DNA of 23,033 nt from a virus, in the IMG/VR virus record IMGVR_UViG_3300030328_002821, positions 35,561 through 58,593 of that record; one strand, written 5' to 3'. A program made the position numbers and the translations under genes. Under the pieces are notes generated by a model, which was given only the letters and a program-made list of their open reading frames with translations, did not search any database and was not told the DNA's origin. Below are positions 6,826 through 13,240 of the stretch, piece after piece (positions within the stretch are counted from its first letter, which is position 1; every line of letters begins with the position of its first letter).

Positions 6826-7109
6826 GATATAGGTCAAAACTAAATAGAGAAGAGTTTCTAGAAATAGAGCAAGAAATATATGATATGTTTTCTGATGATG
6901 TAGTTAAATCTAATGTGCAGAAGAGATTCAATCAGTTGAGGGATGACAATATGTCTCCCCTAACATTTATGCATAACCTACTGAGAACAATGAATACTAT
7001 CAATAACATACCGAGGGATGTAGCCCTCACAAAAATAGTGGAAACACATGAATATAAAAAATATAAAGAGAGGAATATAAATGAAGATAATGTACGAAAA
7101 AACACCTAA
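6822..7109 (+). CDS. Small helical protein, unknown
   Basis: This 95-residue protein starts at an ATGA overlap with the reductase stop and is preceded by GGTGGAG. It is charged and appears all-helical, with no cysteines. The position suggests translational coupling with the reductase, but nothing in the sequence links it to nucleotide metabolism. It overlaps the next gene by 29 bases. No family is recognised. Confidence 0.65.
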   Translation: MRYRSKLNREEFLEIEQEIYDMFSDDVVKSNVQKRFNQLRDDNMSPLTFMHNLLRTMNTINNIPRDVALTKIVETHEYKKYKERNINEDNVRKNT

Positions 7110-7341
7110 GAGTGTATTAATAAAAGAATATAGAAAGATGCTAAGTCAAAATAAAAGTAATTTTACTAACAGGTATAATACCCCTGACTGTCTGCCTTCA
7201 TTGAAGAGACCTGTTGTTACTGGTAAATCAATGAGTTGGATAGAGTTTTCTAGATTAAACAGAGAACAGGTTGCTGTTCATTGTTTCCTAGAAGGTCTAA
7301 CAATAGATGGTGTAGAAACTGTTTGTGATGAAGAGGAATGA
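7081..7341 (+). CDS. Small basic-to-acidic protein, unknown
   Basis: This 86-residue protein has a basic N-terminal half (EYRKMLSQNK, KRPVVTGK), a helical second half and an acidic end (CDEEE). GAGAGGA before the ATG at 7081 is a good Shine-Dalgarno. The final Glu codons (GAAGAGGAA) also lie where a ribosome-binding site for the next gene would be. The function is unknown. Confidence 0.65.
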   Translation: MKIMYEKTPKSVLIKEYRKMLSQNKSNFTNRYNTPDCLPSLKRPVVTGKSMSWIEFSRLNREQVAVHCFLEGLTIDGVETVCDEEE

Positions 7342-8606
7342 ATATGAAAATTAAAATGAGAATAGGGAGAGTAGGTGATAGTGGTTCTTATGATGAAACA
7401 AGTTTTCTTTTTCGTTCCACTAAAAAACCGAAATGGCGTAGACTGAATCGATTCGGTGAAAGTGTAATAGTTTCTGAACGTGCTCCAAGCACTAATAAAA
7501 CATTAGACCCTGTATTTGAAGGGTTAGTGAATACAATAGGTAAAGATTTATTGCCTACAACAAAGGAATGGAAATATTATGATAATGTAACTGCTATAAT
7601 GACATTCAAGAGGGATGATGGTAACACGACATTAGTTTTCCAAAAGAATAAACCTCATTTTTATCTGAATGGTAATAAAATGAATAAGACAATTATAATG
7701 GCTAATTTGGCTAGGATAATTTATCGTGCTTGTTATGAGAGAAGTAGTAAAAGATTGGATAGTTATGTTACAAGAGTTATGACATTCCCACCAAATGTTA
7801 TTCATGCTATGGAAAATAGAACACCATATTCTTTTTTTGAAGAGGGTATGATTAAACATGAGGTTATGATTAATACTAAAGCAATCTCAGATAAGGAATG
7901 TGCATTAGAAATTTCTGATGGTGTTTGGGCTAATATAACAGTTAACGATTTAAATTCATTCATTAACTTTCATAGGTTTAAACATAAAAGGTCAGAAAAG
8001 TGGGGTGTGTCTCCTGAAGTCTTGTGGAATAAATTACTCAATGTAGAACCTACTGACTCACAGTCTAAAATGATGAGAGCATTCCTGATACAGAATAGAA
8101 CACAAGCATTAGTAGAACGGAGAGCAAAAGAATTGATGTCTGATTTAGAGCAAAATTATCCTGATAAGATTAAGTTGTTTAAAGTTCATTGGCATAACGT
8201 AGATAAAAGTAAGACTAAGTTGGGTATGTTTGTTAGAGGTACTAGATGTGATTGGATTTTACTGGAAAAAACTGGTAGTAGTTCAAGCACACAAAAAGTA
8301 ATTACAGGTAGATTTATTCCTCTTCATATGAGTGGTGAAGGTGCGAAAGGTTATGCTCTTACTGTCGTGGATGAGAGTATTCCAAATGGATATAGAATGT
8401 TAGGTATGTTAGAAAGTACTTGCATTGATAATGTTCATAAGAACTCTAGTTTAGGTGACCAATTTGCATCTAGAGCAATGACTTTAATGAATGATGAGTT
8501 CGCTGCTACACTTGTAAGTACCATTCATCTACCTAAGATGGAAACTAGAATACCTGATGAATATATACAGAATCTTGATGAGAATACACAGAGGGATTTA
8601 AAGTGA
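7338..8606 (+). CDS. Large unknown protein (422 residues)
   Basis: One of the longest unassigned genes here. It has no signal peptide, membrane segment or cysteine cluster. The N-terminal part is basic (STKKPKWRRLNR). The middle has a helical unit (about residues 115-150) with several Arg and Lys residues. The C-terminal third has a beta-like section (FIPLHMSGEGAKGYALTVVDE) and ends with MNDEFAATLVSTIHLPK. No Walker, nuclease or metal-binding motif is evident. It starts at an ATGA junction and ends overlapping the TFB start codon (GTGA), so it is probably co-translated with TFB. It might be a structural or transcription-linked protein, but I have no positive evidence. Confidence 0.75.
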   Translation: MNMKIKMRIGRVGDSGSYDETSFLFRSTKKPKWRRLNRFGESVIVSERAPSTNKTLDPVFEGLVNTIGKDLLPTTKEWKYYDNVTAIMTFKRDDGNTTLVFQKNKPHFYLNGNKMNKTIIMANLARIIYRACYERSSKRLDSYVTRVMTFPPNVIHAMENRTPYSFFEEGMIKHEVMINTKAISDKECALEISDGVWANITVNDLNSFINFHRFKHKRSEKWGVSPEVLWNKLLNVEPTDSQSKMMRAFLIQNRTQALVERRAKELMSDLEQNYPDKIKLFKVHWHNVDKSKTKLGMFVRGTRCDWILLEKTGSSSSTQKVITGRFIPLHMSGEGAKGYALTVVDESIPNGYRMLGMLESTCIDNVHKNSSLGDQFASRAMTLMNDEFAATLVSTIHLPKMETRIPDEYIQNLDENTQRDLK

Positions 8607-9505
8607 AATGTATAGAATGTGAATCAGAAAGAAATATATTTGATGAGAGATTAGGGGAAAAGGTTTGTTTAGATTGTGGCTTAGTCTTAGTTAAAAATAT
8701 ATTTGAAAATACCATTAAAGGTAGTGATTATGATTTAACTAGTAGAGAGTACAAAGGTGCTCCTAACAAGTCTTGGGATTTAGGCTCAACAATACATAAG
8801 TCTGATGTTAATAGATTTGGTGTAACAGGTAGAAAATTGTTCTTCACTCAAAAGTTTAACAACCCTTTAAATGAATCTTATTTGAGGATGTTAAAAGTTT
8901 CACAAATGAACTTATCATATTATAATGTTGATTCTGTATTGAAAAGTAGAGTTAGTAAATATTATAATTTATTATTGAAGTCTCAAACCTTTCGTTCTGT
9001 ACCAATAGATAATAGAGCAGCAAGCCTAACATATTTTATTCTTAGAGAAGCAGGTATCGCTGTTACAGTTCAGAAACATTCTGAGATAACTAAAATACCT
9101 CGTAATGAAATATCTAAATATGCTAGAGTCATTGCTTCAAAGTTAAGAAAACCTTGGATATTTTCTCAAATAAATATTGAAGGGTTAATTCAAGAAGTAG
9201 GTTCTAAATTATATTTACCTAATCCTGAATATATAGGAGATGTCAGTAAACTATCAGAACACGTTCATAGGAAATTAGATATGCATAGTATCCAATTTAC
9301 TACTGCAACACTTTCTGCTTGCTTTTATTTAGTATCTATTTTCAGGAGAGAAAATTATACTCAGCATGAAATCGCTACTTTAGTAGGTACGACAGAAGTT
9401 TCTTTGAGGAAAAACATGAAAAAGATTTTGTCTTTGTATAATATAGACAAGAAATTGTTGAATTATATTACATTAAATGATTTCATTAATGGAATTAGGA
9501 AGTAA
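8603..9505 (+). CDS. tfb: TFB-family archaeal transcription initiation factor
   Basis: This 300-residue protein has the TFIIB/TFB layout. There is an N-terminal zinc ribbon (C3, C6, C22, C25; CIEC and CLDCG) and a B-finger-like segment with SWDLGSTI at about 57-64. Two cyclin-like repeats follow (about 95-182 and 190-285); the second carries a helix-turn-helix (YTQHEIATLVGTTEVSLRK, 252-270) of the kind that reads the BRE. TFB bridges TBP on promoter DNA and RNA polymerase, so a viral copy could redirect host polymerase to viral promoters. The start is GTG: the first zinc Cys is residue 3, so no later start works, and GAGGGA lies upstream. It is divergent but intact in length. No TBP is seen in the window. 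Confidence 0.88.
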   Translation: MKCIECESERNIFDERLGEKVCLDCGLVLVKNIFENTIKGSDYDLTSREYKGAPNKSWDLGSTIHKSDVNRFGVTGRKLFFTQKFNNPLNESYLRMLKVSQMNLSYYNVDSVLKSRVSKYYNLLLKSQTFRSVPIDNRAASLTYFILREAGIAVTVQKHSEITKIPRNEISKYARVIASKLRKPWIFSQINIEGLIQEVGSKLYLPNPEYIGDVSKLSEHVHRKLDMHSIQFTTATLSACFYLVSIFRRENYTQHEIATLVGTTEVSLRKNMKKILSLYNIDKKLLNYITLNDFINGIRK

Positions 9506-9509
9506 TTTT

Positions 9510-9746
9510 ATGGATAGTGATAGAGGATTCTGGAAAAAATGGAGAAATTCTCATAATTATGATATTGGCTATAAGGGATATACCGTGTTAAAAGGCAGAT
9601 ATGTTAAAGTAACGGTAGTTGATATGGAATATTATGAGTCATCTCCTGAAAAGATATGGAGATATGTAGTAGCAACAGATTGGGGTTATAAATTAAAGAG
9701 GGTTTCACTCTTTACAAAAAAGGAAACAATAGAATGGAGTAGTTAA
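9510..9746 (+). CDS. Small beta-rich protein, unknown
   Basis: From the ATG at 9510 (after AGGAAG) this is a 78-residue protein. In-frame starts at 9477 and 9489 lie inside the TFB gene and are less likely. The sequence is aromatic and basic at the start (RGFWKKWRN) and beta-like afterwards (RYVKVTVVDMEYY, IWRYVVATDWGYKLKRVSLF). It sits one base before the E1-like gene and may be co-translated with it. No family is recognised. Confidence 0.6.
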   Translation: MDSDRGFWKKWRNSHNYDIGYKGYTVLKGRYVKVTVVDMEYYESSPEKIWRYVVATDWGYKLKRVSLFTKKETIEWSS

Positions 9747-9747
9747 A

Positions 9748-10323
9748 ATGAAGAGAAAGATAATGATAATAGGTGCAGGTGGTATAGGTAGTATGTTAAT
9801 ACATAATTTAGAAAGGTTAGGTATTTATGACATAACTGTTTTTGATGATGATAAGGTAGAGAAAAAGAATTTAACTTATCAACATTATAATGAAAGTCAC
9901 TTAGGAGAGAATAAAGCAATAGCGATTAGTAATCAGTTTAGTGGTGTTAAGGCAGAACCGTATTTAGTTTTAGTACCAAAACAATTGAAAGGTTATGACT
10001 TAGTTATTTGTTGTGCAGATAATTTAGTGGTTAGAAGGTTGCTTTATATGGAAGGCGTAGGTGATGATACTAACGTGAAGTGGTTAGACTTGAGAGCACA
10101 AGGTAGGAATGCTGTGTTAATATCATATTTATTTAATCCTGAATTAATTGATACTGTATTAACAGGTGAAGATGGTTCTTTTTCCTGTCAAGCAGGTGAT
10201 TGGGATGGAACACCTAGAGGTGTTAACATGATGAATAATGTGATTGCTGCAATGGCAGGACAATGGATTCAGAAATGGTTTAACCAAGAAGAGGTTGAAC
10301 CTAGTATGGTGATTAGTATATGA
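9748..10323 (+). CDS. E1-like (ThiF/MoeB/PRTRC-ThiF-type) adenylating enzyme
   Basis: This 191-residue protein has the E1 superfamily Rossmann core: G9-A-G-G-I-G-S15 for ATP, an acidic strand end VFDDDKVEKKNL (32-42), GENKA (53-57) with the conserved Lys, and CCADNLVVRR (88-97) matching the C-x-DN-x-xxR segment of MoeB/ThiF. These enzymes adenylate the C-terminal glycine of a ubiquitin-like protein and may pass it to a Cys. A candidate catalytic Cys is C147 in SFSCQAG, followed by GVNMMNNVIAAMAGQ, typical of the family. Odd points: the usual NLxRQ arginine is Tyr (NLTYQ), and the CxxC zinc pairs of MoeB are absent. It is shorter than MoeB (about 250) and resembles compact phage, plasmid or PRTRC ThiF proteins. 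Likely partners are the ubiquitin-like protein at 4261 and the JAMM protein at 11180. Confidence 0.85.
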   Translation: MKRKIMIIGAGGIGSMLIHNLERLGIYDITVFDDDKVEKKNLTYQHYNESHLGENKAIAISNQFSGVKAEPYLVLVPKQLKGYDLVICCADNLVVRRLLYMEGVGDDTNVKWLDLRAQGRNAVLISYLFNPELIDTVLTGEDGSFSCQAGDWDGTPRGVNMMNNVIAAMAGQWIQKWFNQEEVEPSMVISI

Positions 10324-10562
10324 TTGAAGAGATTGACGATGATTTAGATTTTGCCGAAGAAGACATTGAAAAAATAATAAATATTATTTCAAAGGAAGGT
10401 GTCTTTCTTAGAGCAGCAATAGTTAGGGTACATTGTCCTACTTGTGGTGAAGAGTTCATAGGAACTAAAAGACACGCAGGTGGGTTCATAGCAGGGCATG
10501 AAGCATATCATGAGTTTTGTTTCAAATCTGATTTATTTATAGCACAAACAGGTGGTCTATAA
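10320..10562 (+). CDS. C2H2-like zinc-finger protein ending in Gly-Gly-Leu
   Basis: This 80-residue protein has an acidic helical N-terminus (DDDLDFAEEDIEKII) and then C39-x2-C42-x17-H60-x3-H64, close to C2H2 spacing, with C67 nearby. It ends TGGL, so it has Gly-Gly one residue from the C-terminus. That could be chance, but the gene overlaps the E1-like gene by four bases (ATGA). It does not look like a beta-grasp ubiquitin-like protein. It could be an accessory or substrate of the E1-like enzyme; this is only inference from position. Confidence 0.65.
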   Translation: MIEEIDDDLDFAEEDIEKIINIISKEGVFLRAAIVRVHCPTCGEEFIGTKRHAGGFIAGHEAYHEFCFKSDLFIAQTGGL

Positions 10563-10825
10563 TGGGATTAGAAGATTGGAAAATTAAACATGATAACACA
10601 AAGTGGACTGATGAATACCCAACCGAGTTTGGTATGACAAGTTTCTTGAAGGACAAGATATTTGCTGTATCCAATACAGGTAAAAGTGTTTTAGTTCATA
10701 TGATGAATGGTCAAACATTTACTATAACTATTAAAAATAGTCCAATACCCTTTTTTAAGGATAATGGATTAACTAATGAAATCGCAATACAAGAATTAAA
10801 AGGTGAGAAAAATGAAAAAGAATAA
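10562..10825 (+). CDS. Small protein, unknown
   Basis: This 87-residue protein starts at a TAATG junction. It has a WKIKHDNTKW segment, a beta-like middle (IFAVSNTGKSVLVHMMNGQTF) and a charged tail (KGEKNEKE). The central pattern is reminiscent of small beta-barrels, but no family is recognised. It lies between the E1-like and JAMM genes, so a link with that system is possible. Confidence 0.6.
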   Translation: MGLEDWKIKHDNTKWTDEYPTEFGMTSFLKDKIFAVSNTGKSVLVHMMNGQTFTITIKNSPIPFFKDNGLTNEIAIQELKGEKNEKE

Positions 10826-11183
10826 AGGAAATAAAGGAAAATGGAATGAAACCGAAGTAGCAATGCTTTGTGATTATTTGGATGAAGGTTTAAGTGTTGA
10901 AGACATAGCAGAGCGATTTGTTGATATCAGAACTTTAGCACAAATAAAAACTAAAATTAAATCTAAGGCTATACAAGAAAGGCATATAGATTCAGATATA
11001 GAAGAAATGCATGAAGACTTAGATAAAGAAGAAGAGATGGAAGAACACTTAGAAAAAGTAAAAGATGTTCTAGAAGAAAAAATAGCAGAAGTTAAGAAAA
11101 CTAATAACAAGATGATGTTTAGATTAGTTCTAATTACAGCAGTTGGTATTGGTGTATTAATACAAATGGGGATAATAAAATGA
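10812..11183 (+). CDS. SANT/Myb-like, coiled-coil, tail-anchored protein
   Basis: From the ATG at 10812 (GGTGAG upstream; GTG at 10803 is an alternative) this is a 123-residue protein. Residues 10-53 (KWNETEVAMLCDYLDEGLS and on through the IAERF helix) look like a SANT/Myb helix-turn-helix with the typical leading Trp. Residues about 58-97 are a very acidic coiled coil. Residues 102-122 (MFRLVLITAVGIGVLIQMG) form one C-terminal membrane helix. A DNA-binding-like head with a membrane tail could tether DNA or a complex to the membrane. The domain call is from pattern only. Confidence 0.6.
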   Translation: MKKNKGNKGKWNETEVAMLCDYLDEGLSVEDIAERFVDIRTLAQIKTKIKSKAIQERHIDSDIEEMHEDLDKEEEMEEHLEKVKDVLEEKIAEVKKTNNKMMFRLVLITAVGIGVLIQMGIIK

Positions 11184-11755
11184 AGATAAAAAATAGTGAA
11201 GAAGAGTTTAGCAAGAATGATATATTATATAAGAATATAATGGAAGATGTAGTTAAAGATACAGTATGGAAACAACGAATTAAAGATTTATGGGAAGTAT
11301 GTTCTGAATCTATGGTTTGGGTATATCCTGATTTAAGTACAGAAGCGTTTCTGAGTGAAATATACAAACAATCTACTGAGCATTTTGATATTGCTAGAGA
11401 GGTACAAGTAATAGTAGATTCTAATAATAATCTATTTATGAGTGTTGGTACTCCGGGGTTTGTGTCTTTTGCAAATCAAGATGATGAGTTGTTTGAAGAT
11501 AGAGAACCTATGAGATTACCTATTAAATGTTGGATACATACACATCCTAACATGAGTGCCTATTTTAGTGGTACAGATTGGAGAACAATTGATACTTGGA
11601 AAGGTAGTATGGAAAGTGCTATTGTTCTAGGTCAAGGAGAAATGTGGGCTTATGATTGTGAAACAGAAATAGGTAGACATACCTCATTTATGAAAATCAA
11701 TAGTGAAATGAGTAGAAACTATAATAAAATGAATCAAGGAGTTGAAGAAGAATGA
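11180..11755 (+). CDS. JAMM/MPN+ metalloprotease
   Basis: This 191-residue protein has a complete JAMM zinc site: H120-x-H122-x7-S130-x2-D133 (HTHPNMSAYFSGTD). This is the signature of zinc isopeptidases such as Rpn11, AMSH, archaeal HvJAMM1, Mec+ and phage or plasmid JAB proteins. The upstream strand REVQVIVD (about 73-80) and the downstream SAIVLGQGEMWAYD strand fit the fold. JAMM proteases cut after the Gly-Gly of ubiquitin-like proteins, either maturing precursors or removing conjugates. The ubiquitin-like protein at 4261 ends GGLQ and is an obvious candidate substrate. It starts at an ATGA junction three genes after the E1-like gene. No NlpC/P60 domain is fused, unlike tail-assembly JAB proteins. 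Confidence 0.85.
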   Translation: MKIKNSEEEFSKNDILYKNIMEDVVKDTVWKQRIKDLWEVCSESMVWVYPDLSTEAFLSEIYKQSTEHFDIAREVQVIVDSNNNLFMSVGTPGFVSFANQDDELFEDREPMRLPIKCWIHTHPNMSAYFSGTDWRTIDTWKGSMESAIVLGQGEMWAYDCETEIGRHTSFMKINSEMSRNYNKMNQGVEEE

Positions 11756-12237
11756 ATAAAGAAACAAGCAGACAAACAACACTAAAGGAGTTCGGTTTAG
11801 TTTTTCTACTAACATTTATGTTAGCAGGATGTACTATCCCTAGTCCTGATGAAGTATTTGCAGAAGAAGAAGAATGTATCAAATCTTGGTCTACCTTAAA
11901 TGGGTCATTCATATATTTGATTGATGATGCAAATAATTCTACACAAGAGACTGTATGGTTAAATGTTAACACTACACATGGTCTGATTGAATTAGATTAT
12001 TTTCAGTTTAATTTAACCCATTTAAGTTTTGAAATAATAAACAATAGTGTTATATTCAATAATTTTACTTTTGATGTTAATGGATATTTACAACAAGGTG
12101 TACACTTATGGTCTAATGGTCATGCTCCTCAATTTGGGAATGCTAGTTTAATGTTCCCTGAGTTCCCATTTGATGTAACAGTTGAATATGAAGTTAAATA
12201 TAGAATATGGAATGGTAGAGAATGCAGCCCACAGTAA
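11752..12237 (+). CDS. Secreted lipoprotein with many N-glycosylation sequons
   Basis: This 161-residue protein begins with a charged segment, a hydrophobic stretch (FGLVFLLTFML, 14-24) and a lipobox L24-A-G-C27, so it is probably exported and lipid-anchored at C27. The mature part is beta-rich and holds eight N-x-S/T sequons (N50, N61, N62, N73, N87, N97, N104, N130). C42 and C158 could form a disulfide. The density of sequons in about 130 residues suggests heavy archaeal N-glycosylation at the cell surface or on virions. The role is unknown; superinfection exclusion or an envelope or surface decoration are possibilities. It starts at an ATGA overlap with the JAMM gene. Confidence 0.7.
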   Translation: MNKETSRQTTLKEFGLVFLLTFMLAGCTIPSPDEVFAEEEECIKSWSTLNGSFIYLIDDANNSTQETVWLNVNTTHGLIELDYFQFNLTHLSFEIINNSVIFNNFTFDVNGYLQQGVHLWSNGHAPQFGNASLMFPEFPFDVTVEYEVKYRIWNGRECSPQ

Positions 12238-12623
12238 CCGTAACATTTCCTGCTCCTTTACCCGCAGAGATACCCTGTCCTATTTGTGAAGGGAATAAAT
12301 GTAAAGTGTGTGAAATGTCAGGTAAGTTACAAATTACAGTAGATGCAAAAATACCAATACAACGAGCACATATAGTAAAGTTTGTTGCTGAAAATATGAG
12401 TAGTATGTCAACATTATTAAACTCTCAATATGGTTTAACTCCTGAAGTTGAAACCGAAGAAATGATTGAGTATAATGGTGGTACATACGAAGTGGTTAGA
12501 GTTAGTAGTTTAGGTGGTGCATTATGGATGGTGCATAGAGTAGATAAATTAGAATCACCTAGATACTTTAAATCATATAAAGAGTATAAGACATTCAAAG
12601 GGGGTATAGCCTATGAAGAATGA
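12222..12623 (+). CDS. Zinc-knuckle protein, unknown
   Basis: This 133-residue protein has a proline-rich beta start, then two cysteine pairs C19-C22 and C27-C30 (CPIC and CKVC) that form a compact zinc knuckle. A helical middle follows (about 50-70), then a C-terminal beta section (YEVVRVSSLGGALWMVHRVD). It overlaps the lipoprotein gene by 16 bases and the next gene by 11. No family is recognised. DnaJ-type CxxCxGxG spacing was considered, but only one half-repeat is present. Confidence 0.65.
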   Translation: MQPTVTVTFPAPLPAEIPCPICEGNKCKVCEMSGKLQITVDAKIPIQRAHIVKFVAENMSSMSTLLNSQYGLTPEVETEEMIEYNGGTYEVVRVSSLGGALWMVHRVDKLESPRYFKSYKEYKTFKGGIAYEE

Positions 12624-12855
12624 AAGAATAGTAGTTAGAGTACCGCGTTCTGCTACAACTGAGTTATTGGTTGTAACAGGTAATTATTGGAATATTGATG
12701 TATTAGATATTCGTTGGTATGAAAATGGTAAGCCAACCAAAAAGGGCATTAGAATGAATATAGACGAAGCCAAGTCTCTAAATAAGGCACTAAGGAGAGC
12801 GTTAAATGATAATATCAATAAGAACAATGAAGAAACAATTGAAGAGGAAGATTAA
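12613..12855 (+). CDS. PC4-like ssDNA-binding/transcription coactivator domain protein
   Basis: This 80-residue protein matches the PC4/p15 core pattern. A beta-sheet (VVRVP, ELLVVTGNYW) leads to IDVLDIRWYENGKPTKKGIR, like the iDiRxyy...kPTkKGIsL stretch of PC4, then a helix (DEAKSLNKALRRALN). The tail is acidic. PC4-fold proteins bind ssDNA or melted duplex as dimers and act in transcription or replication; small PC4-like proteins occur in archaea, bacteria and phages. GGGGG lies eight bases before the ATG. The next gene, histone-like, overlaps its end by 50 bases, which suggests coupled expression of two DNA-binding proteins. Confidence 0.6.
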   Translation: MKNERIVVRVPRSATTELLVVTGNYWNIDVLDIRWYENGKPTKKGIRMNIDEAKSLNKALRRALNDNINKNNEETIEEED

Positions 12856-13039
12856 ACAAGGAACATATATTAGTGCAGATGTTTATTCTGTTATAGAAAA
12901 GTATATGCATTGGAGTTTAAGTGAACTAAATTTAGAAATTGCTAAGATATATGCTGAAAGTGGTGACAGAAAAATCACTACTACCCATGTAGAAAAAGCA
13001 ATACTAAATTTAGTCTTAACTAGGTCAGAAGAGGAATAA
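12806..13039 (+). CDS. Histone-fold protein
   Basis: This 77-residue protein has a basic N-terminus (KKQLKRKIKQ), then ISADVYSVIEKYMHWSLSEL, a long helix EIAKIYAESGD, a basic loop RKITTTHV and a last helix EKAILNLV. Length and order match the histone fold (short helix, long helix, short helix). It can be lined up without gaps with archaeal histones such as HMfB, including VSxD at the start and the K-x-I loop before the last helix. The Asp usual after the second loop is His here. Such a protein would dimerise and wrap or bend DNA. The ATG at 12806 has AAGGAGAG at good spacing; ATG 12827 is possible. The very acidic C-terminus is unusual for a short archaeal histone. No database comparison was made. 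Confidence 0.6.
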   Translation: MIISIRTMKKQLKRKIKQGTYISADVYSVIEKYMHWSLSELNLEIAKIYAESGDRKITTTHVEKAILNLVLTRSEEE

Positions 13040-13041
13040 TT

Positions 13042-13137
13042 ATGGATGAAAGAATAAAGTTATTTTGGCTTTCAACTAGCGGAACAGGACAGTCAGCCAT
13101 TGATATGTCCGATTTTAATATAGAAGAGGAAGAATAA
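13042..13137 (+). CDS. 31-residue microprotein
   Basis: The frame follows the histone-like gene by two bases; GAAGAGGAA upstream serves as ribosome-binding site. The product begins MDERIKLFWLSTSG and ends in EEEE. The Glu codons (GAAGAGGAAGAA) in turn provide a Shine-Dalgarno for the next frame. No cysteines or membrane segment are present. The call rests on spacing and ribosome-binding site only. Confidence 0.4.
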   Translation: MDERIKLFWLSTSGTGQSAIDMSDFNIEEEE

Positions 13138-13138
13138 T

Positions 13139-13240
13139 ATGGATAAAGAAAGAAGAGAGAATATGAAAATACTCATGGAACTTATGAATAGAAATAAGAA
13201 ACATGATGCTGAAAGATTAGCGAGATTGGAGGAAGAGTAA
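13139..13240 (+). CDS. 33-residue charged helical microprotein
   Basis: The product MDKERRENMKILMELMNRNK plus a short tail is a single charged helix ending EEE. It is preceded by GAGGAAGAA, and its stop overlaps the ligase ATG (TAATG); its final codons TTGGAGGAAGAG form the ligase ribosome-binding site. It may act as a translational coupling leader for ligase. The function is otherwise unknown. Confidence 0.4.
   Translation: MDKERRENMKILMELMNRNKKHDAERLARLEEE

Noticed and set aside
12222-12623. E2-like or RING-like function for the zinc-knuckle protein to complete the ubiquitin-like system
   Set aside because: There is one short CxxC...CxxC knuckle only. RING cross-brace ligands and an E2 catalytic-Cys context are absent.
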